A DNA stretch of 64,000 bases from Chelatococcus albus. Its GTDB lineage: Bacteria; Pseudomonadota; Alphaproteobacteria; Rhizobiales; Beijerinckiaceae. Below the pieces are notes generated by a model, which ran no database searches, was not told the origin of the DNA, and saw only the letters and a list, made by a program, of their open reading frames with translations. The position numbers and the translations under genes were made by a program. The DNA is taken from contig NZ_JASJEV010000003.1 of the NCBI RefSeq assembly GCF_030067675.1, positions 1-64,000 of the forward strand, in the 5' to 3' direction. Positions within the stretch are counted from its first letter, which is position 1. Each line of letters opens with the position of its first letter. Below are positions 34,980 through 44,197 of the stretch, in pieces.

Positions 34980-35260
34980 TCACTGCACAGTCACGACATA
35001 GCCGACGCTCGTCGTCGACGTACGCCCGGCATCGTCCCAATCATAGACCTCGTTCACCGTGAACCGGTCCTCGCCCCTGAACGCCTTGTCGGGCGTGTAG
35101 CTGACGGGCGTACCCGTCGTCGGGGCACCCCTGCAGGGATGCTGCGGGTCGGTGAATGCGAGCCTGCCCTGCCAGAACCGTCCTGGCCGTGTTTCGGCCC
35201 GCTACCCAGGCTGGGACGCGGCGGCGCCCCGTTGTCGCAGCCGCGGGTGCAAAGCGCCAT
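34980..35260 (-). pseudogene. Frameshifted remnant of a small Ig-like (cadherin-like) secreted protein
   Basis: On the minus strand, the frame ending at 34980 reads FWQGRLAFTDPQHPCRG, TPVSYTPDKAFRGEDRFTV, NEVYDWDDAGRT, GYVVTVQ, a typical bacterial Ig-like (GxVxYTPxxGFxGxDxF) domain end. It has no start codon: an in-frame TAG lies at 35202-35204. The preceding part of the same kind of protein (MALCTRGCDNGAPPRPS, LGSGPKHG) continues in another frame up to about 35260. One frameshift near 35175-35190 would join them. The N-terminal signal peptide is also missing. A sequencing error is an alternative. Confidence 0.5.
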
Positions 35261-35312
35261 CCTGCCGAAGGGGTGCAAGGAGGCGCGGCGAGGGCTGGTG
35301 TTTCCCCGGTCG

Positions 35313-36566
35313 TCAGGCCATCCCGAAGCCGGTGCGGCGCTGGACGGACAGGGCCAGTCGCAGGAGCCGCGGCCGCGTCTTCACGGCGAAACGCAGGCGC
35401 TCCAAGGCCATGAGCACCAGGGCGGCCAGACGCCCCTTGAGCGTCAGGCCCTCGACGCGCGTGAAGGTTTCGATGCGCTCCGGGCAATAGCGGTGCTTGT
35501 ATGCGGCCTCGCCCACGCCGAGGTCGAACCAGTGGAAGCCGCGATCGCACAGATCGGCGATGACATTTGCCACCAGGACGTCGCCGGGGCTGAATGCGGC
35601 GACCGTCGGCTCCGTCTCGTACGACAGGAACATCGCCGAGAACTCCCGCCCGTCGGAGGCTCCCCCGAGAACGGCGACCACACGCGCATCAAGCTGCAGC
35701 GCATAGAGTTCGAGGGCCGCCGGCCTTCCTCGGCGCGCCGCGGCGAGGCGGGCGAGAAAGGCTTCAGCTCCCGGCTCGGCGAAGGGATTGCGTTGCCCCA
35801 TCTCCCGGAACCGCTCGGCCTTCTGGGCGAGGAAGGCCGACAGGACGCGCGCGGCATCGCGCTCCGGCTCGATGCGCGCGATACCGAATGCACCGAGACG
35901 CCCGAGCGCCTGCATCTTGTAGCGCAGCTTCTTGCGCCGGCTCTTCGACAGGATGCGCGCGGCGACCTCCTCGGCCGGCCCGTCGAGCACCAGGCCGAAG
36001 CCCGGGTCGGGCGCCGGCAGCGGCCGGCCCCCAAGCAGCGGATTGCCACGCCCGCGCCAGCGACCTGGGAGGTTGCGCAGCACGACAACGTCGGCAAGGC
36101 CGCTTGAAACGACGGCTTCGTCGAGCACCTGCGTCAACGCACGCGCGTCGATTGCGCCGGCGAGGTTGCGAGAGACGAGCGGCAGGCAGAAATTCGCGTG
36201 ACGGCCACCGGGACAGGTGGCGATCCGCAGGCCGAAGCGCCGCGCGACAGCGAGCGGCAGGAGGATCTCCACTGCGCCCTCGGCGTCTCGGCCAGCGACG
36301 ACCGCAGGCGTCGCGCCCATCCGCTCGCCGATGGTCTCGAACCAGGCGGAGAGGAAATCGAAACGCTGATAGGGAGTTGCGTCTGACCGCGCCTCGAGGT
36401 CGCGCCAAGCCCCCTCCACTTCGCCGAAGCGGCCATGGACTGTCCAGGTGAGCCCGATCAGCCCCCGCGAGACCTCCGGGCGGCCGCGCCGCTCGCCCGG
36501 CCGCGCTTCGGCAGCCGACGCGGATCGTTGCCGGCACTCCGTGGTCAGGGGGGCAGCCTCCGGCAT
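35313..36566 (-). CDS. CelD/BcsL-type GNAT-fold acyltransferase (FemAB-like)
   Basis: A 417-residue cytoplasmic protein of the CelD-like (Acetyltransf_6) family: TPYQRFDFLSAWFETIGERM in the N-half, SKSRRKKLRYKMQALGRLG, and the C-terminal GNAT half with LDARVVAVLGG, SPGDVLVANVIADLCDRG and FDLGVGEAAYKHRYCP. Such proteins transfer acyl or aminoacyl groups in polysaccharide or peptide production. The start 36566 follows the stop of the Pls-like gene by 7 bp, so the two are one operon. The longer frame to 36677 overlaps that gene and is unlikely. Probable role: modifying the product of the neighbouring synthetase (inference). Confidence 0.82.
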   Translation of the reverse strand: MPEAAPLTTECRQRSASAAEARPGERRGRPEVSRGLIGLTWTVHGRFGEVEGAWRDLEARSDATPYQRFDFLSAWFETIGERMGATPAVVAGRDAEGAVEILLPLAVARRFGLRIATCPGGRHANFCLPLVSRNLAGAIDARALTQVLDEAVVSSGLADVVVLRNLPGRWRGRGNPLLGGRPLPAPDPGFGLVLDGPAEEVAARILSKSRRKKLRYKMQALGRLGAFGIARIEPERDAARVLSAFLAQKAERFREMGQRNPFAEPGAEAFLARLAAARRGRPAALELYALQLDARVVAVLGGASDGREFSAMFLSYETEPTVAAFSPGDVLVANVIADLCDRGFHWFDLGVGEAAYKHRYCPERIETFTRVEGLTLKGRLAALVLMALERLRFAVKTRPRLLRLALSVQRRTGFGMA

Positions 36567-36573
36567 GGAAAGC

Positions 36574-39500
36574 TCACGCGGCGTTCTGCAGGAAGTGGAC
36601 GACGGCGCGCGCCTCGGCCGCCGGCGCGCGCTCGGCCGGTGCCCCATGCCACTCGCCGTGAGCCGGGATGCATTCACCCTTCATGACCAGCGTGAGCGGA
36701 CCGAGCCGTGCGAAGTCCCCCACGAAGGTGTCGTAAAGCACGGTCGAGCCTGCGCCAATGGTGACGCCATCGCCCACGGTGACGCGGCCGACCTTCATGA
36801 CGCGGTCTTCGTAGAGATGCGTCTGCAGGGCCGACAGGGCGTTGACGGCGCAGAAATCGCCGACCTTGACGCAGTCGAACTCCGTGATGTCGGTCGTGTC
36901 CATGAAGACGCCCTTGCCGAACCTGCAGCCGAAGAGGCGCAGCACCCAAGGCAGCATCGGCGAGCCGCGCAGGTGGTCAAGCAGCACCTTGCCGGCGAGG
37001 CCCCAGTACATGACCGCGACGGCCTCGGTGCGCAGCGCCCACCAGGACCACATGGGCTTCATGGTCGGCCTGTAGACGCCCATCAGCGTCCATTTCACGC
37101 CGATGACGACGAGCGCCATGGCGCAGGAGATGACGACGCTCGCCGCCAGGAAGAGCGGAAGGAGCGTCCACCATTCGCCCCCGATGATCGACGGTGCCAG
37201 CACCTCGACGGCGAGCGTGCCGAAGGTGATGAACAGCATCGTCGGCAGGGAGAGGTTGAAGGCCTCGAAGACGGCCCGGCCGAGACGGCGCCACCGCGAG
37301 GGCTCGAAGGTCCAGTTGGCGCCGATGCCGTCGAACCTCTGGCGCACCGGCAGCTTGATCGGCGGCGAGCCGAACCAGGTATCGCCGGCGCTCATCAGGG
37401 TGTTTGCCGGCGGCTTCGACTTGATGCCGATGAGCGAGCCCGTCGGAATGTGGCTGCCGGGCGGCACGACGGCGTCGTTGCCGACGAAGACCCGCGCCTC
37501 GGTCTTCACCGCCTTCAAGGTCATCCAGCCGCGGCGCACGTCCTCGTCGCCGAGGACGACCTCGTCGGCGATGAAGCACTTCTCACCGATCTCGGTGAGA
37601 TCGTAGCGGCCAGCCAGGTTGCAGGAGATCTCGGCGTCCTTGCCGATCCTGGCGCCCATCAGGCGATACCAGCCGCGCATGTAGACCGTCGCATAGAGCG
37701 AGGACAGCGTGTCGAGCGTCACCTCCGTGGCGAGCGCGACGATCCACTTGCGCAGGTAGAAGCCCGAGTGGACGGAGTAGACGCCCTCGCGCACCCGCGG
37801 CAGCACCAGCCAGCGAAGGGCTGCGACGAGCAGCACCGTCACCGCCACGAGCGCCATGGCCGTCGGCCAGGCGACGAGCGGCAGATAGGTGGTGTAGCCG
37901 AGGCGCGTCAGCCCACCGATCAGCGTGTCGAGCTGGTCGAAGAGATAGAAGGCCGGGAAAATCGGCAGCAGGCTCACCGGCGGCAGGATGAGGAGCGCGA
38001 GGATGTAGACGAAGGCGTTGAGGGCCTTGCGTCCCCGCGAGGCGTCGGCAGGGGCCGGCAGTTCGTCCTTCGGGACGGTGCCGACGCGGCGTCCCGGCGA
38101 CCCGTCCCACTTCTCCCAGGCGCCGACGCGCGTCTCGGCGGCGATCGCCGTCAGGTCGCCGAGCTCGGCGCCCTCCCCGATCACGACGTCGTGCCCGATG
38201 ACGCAGGAGGTACCGACATAGGCGTCGTCGCCGATCGTGATCTCGCCGATGATCAGCTCGTTGCCGACGACCTCGGCATTCGCGAGCTTGACCTTGCCGC
38301 CGATGGAGGCCCCCCGGCCGATGCTGACGAGGTCAATGGCGCCGCTCTCCACCTCGGCAACGAGCGCGTCCGCCCCGACCTTCGCGCCGAGCGCCCGCAG
38401 ATAGACGCGCATGATCGGCGAGCCCTGGAACCACTTCAGGTGGGTGAGGCTCGTCAGGCGCTGTGCCAGCCACCAGCGATAGTAGTATACGCCCCACAGG
38501 GGATAGCGCCCCGGCCTTGTCCGTCCGATGACGAGCCACTTGCCGGCGATGGCGACAGCGACCGTGATGACGTTGATCGCCATGTAGACGGCGAGCAACG
38601 TCGCAAGCTCGACCAGGAAGCCCGCCCCCTCGCCCGAGATGATCATGTAGCTCACGAAGACGCCGAGCCACTGGGCGGTCATCAGGCCGAGGATGACGGG
38701 CAGCGCCGCCGCCTGGGCAAGGCCACAGAGGAAGCGGCGCAGGAGCGGCGGGGGCTCGAATTCGAGGTTCTGCGGCGGCAGCCCTTCCGCCGGCGCCCTT
38801 TCGTCGAGCCGGGCGGCCATCGCCCTGAGCGAGCGCGCGGCGTAGACGTCCTGCAGCGTGATGCCGGCAAGCGCCGGATTCTCGCGCACGGCCGAGACGA
38901 AGCGGGCGGCAAGAAGCGAATGGCCACCGAGCTCGGTGAAGAAATCCGCCTCGAGCGGCAGGGCCTGGCCGGGGAAGACCCCCTGGGCGGCGGCGAGGAG
39001 CGCCGCCTCGGTCGGCGTGCGCGGCTCGTCCTGCATCTCCGTCCGCTCGGCGACGGTGAGCACAGCCGCCTTCAGCACTTTGCGGTCGACCTTGCCGGAG
39101 ACGAGGCGCGGCAGGCTGTCCACGACCTCGAAATGGGCCGGTACCATGTAGGACGGCAGCTTGTCGCGCAACGACATGCGCAGCCCCAGCCTGTCGATGC
39201 TCCTGCCCGGGTCGGGCACGAGGAAGGCGACAAGCCGGTCGAGGCCGTCGTCCTGGCGCAGCACGACGGCGGCCTGCGAAACGCCGGGGAAATCGGCGAG
39301 CTTCGCCTCGATTTCCCCAAGTTCGACACGGAAACCGCGGATCTTCACCTGGTCGTCGATGCGGCCGTGAAAGACGATGTTGCCGGCCTGATCGAGGCTG
39401 ACGGCGTCCCCCGAGCGGTAGAGGATCGGATCGCCTGCGTCCGAGGTGAACGGATTGACGATGAACTTCTCCGCCGTCAGCTCCGGGCGGCCGAGATAGC

Positions 39501-40647
39501 CCTGCGCCACGCCCGGCCCGCCGATCAGCAGCTCGCCCTGCACGCCGGGCGGCAGGAGTTCCAGCGCGTCGTCGACGACATAGGCCGTGTAGTTCGGAAG
39601 CGGCCGGCCGATCGTCACTGCCTCGCCCGGCCGCACCTCGGCGACGGTCGCGACCACCGTCGCCTCGGTCGGTCCGTAGCTGTTGAAGATGCGCCGGCCG
39701 GGACGCGACCAGCGTGCCGCGACGGAAGGCGGGCAGGCCTCGCCGCCAAGGATGATGACACGCAGGCTCGGCACGTCGCGGGCGAGCATGGCGAGGAGCG
39801 TCGGCACGGTGTCGAGCACGGTGACACCCGCTTCGGCCAGCAGGTCGGGCAGGCGATCGGTGTCGCCCATCATCTCCGGCGTCGCGACGAAAAGCGTCGC
39901 GCCGACGAGATAGGGCACCCAGATCTCCTCCATCGAGAGATCGAAGGCGACCGAGGCACCCTGGAAGACGACGTCCTCCGGCACGAGGCCGTAGACGGCA
40001 TTCGCCGCCCGCAGGAAATGGCAGATGTTGCGCTGGGAGACGACGATGCCCTTGGGCGTGCCCGTGGAGCCCGAGGTGTAGATGAGATAGGCGGGATGGT
40101 CGGCGGTAAGCCCGCGGGCGCGGGGATTGACGGGGCGGTCGTCCGTCGGATCGACGAGCTCCGCCGGCGTCCAGACCGTGCGCCCCGTCGCCTCGGCCCG
40201 CGGGGCGAAGGCCTCGCTCGTCAGGAGCCCGCTCGCCCCCGCGTCGCCGAGACAGGTGGCGATGCGCTCGACGGGCGCGTCCGCATCGAAGGGCAGCCAG
40301 GCCGCGCCCGATTTCGCGACGGCGATCTGGGCGATGAGCAGCTCGGGGCCGCGCGCCATCCACAGGCCCACCACGTCCCCCGGACGAATGCCGGCGCGAA
40401 TGAGACCGCGGGCCACGGCATCGGCCTCGGCATCGACCTGTGCATAGGTCCAGACGCGGCTGCCGCTGACGAGGGCGATGCGATAGCCGCGCTGGCGTGC
40501 CGTCGTCGAGAAGATGTCGGCCAGAACCTCGTCGCGCAGGAGGTCGGGGCGGACCTCGCCCACGAGTCGCGCCTCGAGCCGCGCGCCGGCCGCCGGGTCC
40601 GCCTCTCCCGCCTCGAGGAGCGATCGGTTCGTGACAATCTGGTTCAT
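36574..40647 (-). CDS. Pls/PosA-family non-ribosomal peptide synthetase (A-T-TM-hexapeptide)
   Basis: A 1357-residue membrane enzyme. The adenylation domain (about residues 40-530) has LIYTSGSTGTPKGIVVSQRN, NSYGPTEATVVATVAE, YRSGD and SGKVDRK. The residue expected to bind the amino acid's alpha-amino group is an Asp, in VAFDLSMEEIW. The carrier domain attaches phosphopantetheine at Ser577 in FFTELGGHSLLAA. Then come six transmembrane helices separated by three soluble domains with left-handed beta-helix hexapeptide repeats. There is no condensation or thioesterase domain. This is the layout of epsilon-poly-L-lysine synthetase (Pls). The product, probably an isopeptide-linked cationic homopolymer, is inferred. 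The start 40647 is preceded by GTGAGGCG. Confidence 0.88.
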   Translation of the reverse strand: MNQIVTNRSLLEAGEADPAAGARLEARLVGEVRPDLLRDEVLADIFSTTARQRGYRIALVSGSRVWTYAQVDAEADAVARGLIRAGIRPGDVVGLWMARGPELLIAQIAVAKSGAAWLPFDADAPVERIATCLGDAGASGLLTSEAFAPRAEATGRTVWTPAELVDPTDDRPVNPRARGLTADHPAYLIYTSGSTGTPKGIVVSQRNICHFLRAANAVYGLVPEDVVFQGASVAFDLSMEEIWVPYLVGATLFVATPEMMGDTDRLPDLLAEAGVTVLDTVPTLLAMLARDVPSLRVIILGGEACPPSVAARWSRPGRRIFNSYGPTEATVVATVAEVRPGEAVTIGRPLPNYTAYVVDDALELLPPGVQGELLIGGPGVAQGYLGRPELTAEKFIVNPFTSDAGDPILYRSGDAVSLDQAGNIVFHGRIDDQVKIRGFRVELGEIEAKLADFPGVSQAAVVLRQDDGLDRLVAFLVPDPGRSIDRLGLRMSLRDKLPSYMVPAHFEVVDSLPRLVSGKVDRKVLKAAVLTVAERTEMQDEPRTPTEAALLAAAQGVFPGQALPLEADFFTELGGHSLLAARFVSAVRENPALAGITLQDVYAARSLRAMAARLDERAPAEGLPPQNLEFEPPPLLRRFLCGLAQAAALPVILGLMTAQWLGVFVSYMIISGEGAGFLVELATLLAVYMAINVITVAVAIAGKWLVIGRTRPGRYPLWGVYYYRWWLAQRLTSLTHLKWFQGSPIMRVYLRALGAKVGADALVAEVESGAIDLVSIGRGASIGGKVKLANAEVVGNELIIGEITIGDDAYVGTSCVIGHDVVIGEGAELGDLTAIAAETRVGAWEKWDGSPGRRVGTVPKDELPAPADASRGRKALNAFVYILALLILPPVSLLPIFPAFYLFDQLDTLIGGLTRLGYTTYLPLVAWPTAMALVAVTVLLVAALRWLVLPRVREGVYSVHSGFYLRKWIVALATEVTLDTLSSLYATVYMRGWYRLMGARIGKDAEISCNLAGRYDLTEIGEKCFIADEVVLGDEDVRRGWMTLKAVKTEARVFVGNDAVVPPGSHIPTGSLIGIKSKPPANTLMSAGDTWFGSPPIKLPVRQRFDGIGANWTFEPSRWRRLGRAVFEAFNLSLPTMLFITFGTLAVEVLAPSIIGGEWWTLLPLFLAASVVISCAMALVVIGVKWTLMGVYRPTMKPMWSWWALRTEAVAVMYWGLAGKVLLDHLRGSPMLPWVLRLFGCRFGKGVFMDTTDITEFDCVKVGDFCAVNALSALQTHLYEDRVMKVGRVTVGDGVTIGAGSTVLYDTFVGDFARLGPLTLVMKGECIPAHGEWHGAPAERAPAAEARAVVHFLQNAA

Positions 40648-40903
40648 CGGCGCCTCACGCCGGAGACGCACACGCCAGCCTCTCCCGCACAACCTCACGG
40701 CCACGCGGGCTGCATCGGCCGAAGCCGACAGCAAGACCCTCGAGTGCTGCCCCGTTCCTGACTCCGCGCCCCGGGCCGGCTGCCCCCAACCGTCGTCGCC
40801 CGGTCGGCGCGAGGCGGATTTACCCACCCCGCCTCCAGTACCTATTGCCGTGAGACGCGTGAACCCACGATGAACGAATCTGAACGCCGGCTGCCCGGGG
40901 CTC
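40648..40903. other. Intergenic region upstream of the Pls-like gene
   Basis: 256 bp separating the phosphatase gene from the Pls-like start; it must hold the promoter of the Pls-CelD operon. No clear operator or gene is seen. Confidence 0.35.
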
Positions 40904-41500
40904 TCAGGTCGCTGCGGGCACCCATTCTGCGGCGCCCCCCGCGAAGACCAGGATGCGGCCCTGCCAGATGTCGACGCCCGGCGCCTCGTCCTTCGGCGCT
41001 CCGGCGAAGAGCGCCAGGAGGGCGCGCGCAACACCTCCGTGCGACACGACGACCGTGTCGCGCGTCAGGCCCTCCATGAAGGGCCGCACCCGCTCGGCGA
41101 GCATGGCGTAGCTCTCACCACCCGGGGGCACGTAGTGCCAGCGGTCCGCCCTGCTGGCGCGGTGACCCTGCGGATCCCGCGCGCGGATCTCCCCCCAGGT
41201 CAGCCCTTCCCATTGGCCGAAGGCGATTTCGCGCAGTCGCTCGTCGACATCGTAGTCGTGAGGATCGAGCCCGATGGCGCCGCGCAGCCCCTCGATGGTC
41301 TCACGCGTACGCAGCATCGGGCTGGCAACGAAGTCGAGGTCCGCGCAGCCGAGCCCGAGCTTCTGCAGGAGAGCACCGGCCCGCGCCGCCTGCTCACGGC
41401 CGACATCGTTCAGGGGCACGTCGCGCGTGCCCTGCAGGCGGCCCTCGGCGTTCCAGTCGGTCTCGCCGTGGCGGACGAAATAGACGGTCGGACGCGTCAC
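40904..41500 (-). CDS. Histidine phosphatase-family protein (phosphoglycerate mutase-like)
   Basis: A 198-residue branch-1 histidine phosphatase. The catalytic RHGETDWN, a second conserved Arg/Glu set (SPMLRTRETIEGL), and the distal VSHGGVARALLA histidine are all present. It is more likely a phosphatase (GpmB/CobC-like) than a glycolytic mutase. It starts with GTG at 41500, 9 bp after the stop of fabI, so it is co-transcribed with it. Confidence 0.88.
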   Translation of the reverse strand: MTRPTVYFVRHGETDWNAEGRLQGTRDVPLNDVGREQAARAGALLQKLGLGCADLDFVASPMLRTRETIEGLRGAIGLDPHDYDVDERLREIAFGQWEGLTWGEIRARDPQGHRASRADRWHYVPPGGESYAMLAERVRPFMEGLTRDTVVVSHGGVARALLALFAGAPKDEAPGVDIWQGRILVFAGGAAEWVPAAT

Positions 41501-41509
41501 CCGAGCGGC

Positions 41510-42340
41510 TCACTCCTTGCCGAGCACGATATCGGGCGCTTCCGGATTCTTCATGCCGACGACGTGGTAGCCGGCGTCGACGTGGTGGACCTCGCCGGTG
41601 ACGCCGCGCGACATGTCGGAGAGCAGATAGACCGCCGTGTCGCCCACCTCCTCCGTGGTCACCGTCCGACGCAATGGAGAGTTGTATTCATTCCACTTCA
41701 GGATGTACCGGAAGTCGCCGATGCCGGAGGCGGCGAGCGTCTTGATCGGCCCGGCCGAGATGGCATTGACGCGCACGTTCTTCGGGCCGAGGTCGGCGGC
41801 GAGATAGCGTACGCTCGCCTCGAGCGCCGCCTTGGCGACGCCCATGACGTTGTAGTGCGGCATCCACTTCTCGGCCCCGTAGTAGGTCAGCGTGAGCAGC
41901 GAGCCGCCGTCCGCCATCAGCTTCTCGGCCCGCTGGGCAACGGCCGTGAAGGAGTAGCAGGAGATGAGCAGGCTCTTCGTGAAGTTGTCCTGCGTCGTGT
42001 CCACGTAGCGGCCCGTGAGCTCGTCCTTGTCGGAGAAGGCGATGGCGTGGACGACGAAGTCGAGCTTGCCCCACCGCTTCTCCGTCTCGGCGAAGACGGC
42101 GTCGATCGTCGCCGCATCCGTGACGTCGCAGTGCCCGACCACGGCGGCGCCGAGCTCGGCCGCCAGGGGCTCCACCCTCTTCTTCAGGGCATCGCCCTGA
42201 TAGGTGAAGGCGAGCTCCGCGCCATGGGCGCGGGCGGCCTTGGCGATGCCCCAGGCGATCGAACGGTTGTTCGCGACACCCATGATGAGTCCGCGCTTGC
42301 CGGACATGAGGGGGGCGGGCGTCGCTGTCGTGTCTGCCAT
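41510..42340 (-). CDS. fabI: Enoyl-[acyl-carrier-protein] reductase (NADH), FabI
   Basis: A 276-residue SDR-fold enzyme for the last step of each fatty-acid elongation cycle. Seen: GLIMGVANNRSIAWGIAKA (NADH site), CDVTD, VVHAIAFSDKDELTGRYVDT, the Y-x6-K catalytic pair in YNVMGVAKAALEASVRYLAA, and ISAGPIKTLAASGI. Length is standard. ATG 42340. The frame up to 42823 is an upstream shadow. First gene of a pair with the histidine phosphatase; target of triclosan and isoniazid-type inhibitors by family. Confidence 0.96.
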   Translation of the reverse strand: MADTTATPAPLMSGKRGLIMGVANNRSIAWGIAKAARAHGAELAFTYQGDALKKRVEPLAAELGAAVVGHCDVTDAATIDAVFAETEKRWGKLDFVVHAIAFSDKDELTGRYVDTTQDNFTKSLLISCYSFTAVAQRAEKLMADGGSLLTLTYYGAEKWMPHYNVMGVAKAALEASVRYLAADLGPKNVRVNAISAGPIKTLAASGIGDFRYILKWNEYNSPLRRTVTTEEVGDTAVYLLSDMSRGVTGEVHHVDAGYHVVGMKNPEAPDIVLGKE

Positions 42341-42511
42341 GGCGATCCGAACGCTTCTCGGTGGATGGACGGGGCGAGGCCCCCGGGAAAGGTTGCGCAT
42401 CATTAGCCGAGGCGGGCTCCGGACGGAAGCCCGCCGCCCGGCGGAATAGTCGCGCCCCGTGCGGTGTCCTATCCTCACGGGCGGCAGCGTCGGTCCGCCG
42501 GGAGGCGATGC

Positions 42512-43012
42512 ATGGGGTTCAGGCAGGCGTTGGAGGCCGAGATCCCGGCCCTGCGTCGTTATGCGCGAGCGCTGGCGCGCGACCGCGACGTGGCCGACGA
42601 CCTCGTCCAGGACACGCTGCTGCGCGCCCTCGGCGCCGAGTCGCGCTGGCGGGACGGCAATTTGCGCACGTGGCTCTTCACCATTCTGACGAACCTCAAC
42701 CGCAATCGCCTGCGCGGCCTCGCGCGCCGCCCGCCGCGTGCCGAGGTGGAGACGATCGACCTCGCCCACGCAGCACCCGCGCCGAGCGCCGAGATGTACG
42801 ACATCCTGCGGGCGCTCGACCAACTGACCACCGAGCAGAGGGAGATCCTGCTTCTCGTGGCCCTCGAAGGCTTGAGCTATGCCGAAGGCGCCGAGGTTCT
42901 CGGCATCCCGCTCGGTACGGTGATGTCGCGCCTGTCGCGCGCTCGCGCGGCCTTCCGCACGGCGCTCGGGGGCGAGCGCCCGGCCTCCACCCGCTTGAGG
43001 ATCGTCAAATGA
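42512..43012 (+). CDS. ECF-type RNA polymerase sigma factor
   Basis: A 166-residue sigma-70 factor of the extracytoplasmic-function class. Region 2: IPALRRYARALARDRDVADD, LVQDTLLRAL. Region 4: LTTEQREILLLVALEGLSYA, EGAEVLGIPLGTVMSRLSRA. GGAGG is 6 bp before ATG 42512; a GTG at 42464 would add 16 residues without support. Its stop overlaps the anti-sigma start (ATGA), a standard coupled pair. Divergent from fabI, 171 bp apart. Confidence 0.92.
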   Translation: MGFRQALEAEIPALRRYARALARDRDVADDLVQDTLLRALGAESRWRDGNLRTWLFTILTNLNRNRLRGLARRPPRAEVETIDLAHAAPAPSAEMYDILRALDQLTTEQREILLLVALEGLSYAEGAEVLGIPLGTVMSRLSRARAAFRTALGGERPASTRLRIVK

Positions 43013-43833
43013 GCGAGCGCTCCCATCGCATCGACGAGCACGAGCTGCACGCCTTCCTCGACGACGAGCTGCCCCCCGAGCGGCGCGCCGCGGTGGAGAC
43101 CCATCTCGCCGAGAGCCCGGAGGATGCGGCCCTCATTGCCGAGTGGCGCCGCCAGGGCGAGCTGCTGCACGCCGCCTTCGACCGCGTGGCGGCCGAGCCC
43201 GTGCCCCACCGCCTGTCACCGGCAAGGGAGTTTGCGGCACGCCGCTCCATCCGGCCTGCGGCGCGGACCGGCCCGCGCTTCGCCCTGGCCTCGCTCGCCT
43301 TCGTCGCCGGCCTCGGCGTCGGCGGCATCGTCACGGTAGAGCTCGTTTCGGACAGCCGCCCGCCGGTGACCGTGGCGACCAGCCGGCCGGACGAGCTCGC
43401 CGAGCGCGCGCTCGTCGCCCACCAGGTCTTTGCGGCGGAGGTGCGCCACCCCGTCGAGGTGTCCGCTGCCGAAGAGGCGCACCTCGTGCAATGGCTGTCG
43501 AAGCGCCTCGCCTATCCCATCCGCGTGCCGGACCTCGCCTCCGAGGGCTATCGCCTGCTCGGTGGCCGCCTGCTCGCCGGGGAGGCGGGCCCGGCGGCCC
43601 TGCTCATGTTCGAGAACAGCGCCGGCGAACGGCTGACGCTCTACTGCGCCCGCCCGGACGGGCGCGGCGAAACCGCCTTCCGCTACGTGCAGGCCGGGAC
43701 CACCGCAGCCTTCTACTGGCGCGACAAGGATGCGGCCTGCGCCCTGAGCGGCCCGGCCGAGCGCGACAAGCTGCTGCGTATCGCCAAGCGCGTCTACGAG
43801 ACCTTCGACGCGCCGGCCGGGGCGCCCATCTAG
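43009..43833 (+). CDS. Transmembrane anti-sigma factor
   Basis: A 274-residue protein whose N-terminus HELHAFLDDELPPERRAAVE followed by THLAESPEDAALIAEWR matches the anti-sigma domain of ECF partners, but without zinc cysteines. One transmembrane helix lies at about residues 88-108 (FALASLAFVAGLGVGGIVTV). The periplasmic C-terminal part is a compact domain (VPDLASEGYRLLGGRLLAGE, FRYVQAGTTAAFYWRDKD) that may sense an envelope signal. It overlaps the sigma gene by 4 bp. Confidence 0.9.
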   Translation: MSERSHRIDEHELHAFLDDELPPERRAAVETHLAESPEDAALIAEWRRQGELLHAAFDRVAAEPVPHRLSPAREFAARRSIRPAARTGPRFALASLAFVAGLGVGGIVTVELVSDSRPPVTVATSRPDELAERALVAHQVFAAEVRHPVEVSAAEEAHLVQWLSKRLAYPIRVPDLASEGYRLLGGRLLAGEAGPAALLMFENSAGERLTLYCARPDGRGETAFRYVQAGTTAAFYWRDKDAACALSGPAERDKLLRIAKRVYETFDAPAGAPI

Positions 43834-44197
43834 CCGGCCGCCGGCCGGCGATCTCCGAAGCAAGCCTTGCGACCGCCCCGGCGCACAGCCGGGCTCTCGA
43901 CCGCGGCCTCATCCCCCCGTCGGCGGGGTCGCATGCGGCCCGACGCATTCCGCGCCCTCCCAGCGGGAGGGAGAAACAACAGAAAAATCAACGAACTGGA
44001 CGGCCATATTCATACTATTTTACCGAACAATTCGAACAACCAATTATTAAATGTCGGAGAAATAGAGTCCAGATGCCGCTAACGGCCACCATTCACCCCG
44101 TCGCGGAAACAAGAGAACAACACGATGCCAGAGATGGATTGACATTCATCGAACCGGCATTGTGGAACCGCGACATATCTCTAGATTGGCCAAGCTG
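43834..44197. promoter_or_regulatory. AT-rich region before the chemoreceptor gene
   Basis: 364 bp without a gene. The segment about 43970-44160 is AT-rich relative to its surroundings and contains TTGACA at 44138 without a matching -10 box, so the promoter type is not clear. Confidence 0.45.

Noticed and set aside
35041-35550. A 169-codon minus-strand frame across the aroC-CelD gap
   Set aside because: It overlaps the CelD-like gene in the wrong frame; the Ig-like remnant is read in other frames.
36448-40761. A 1437-codon open frame on the + strand opposite the Pls-like gene
   Set aside because: It is an antisense shadow caused by high GC at third codon positions. Its translation is Arg/His/Asp-rich without domains, while the minus strand has full adenylation, carrier and hexapeptide motifs.
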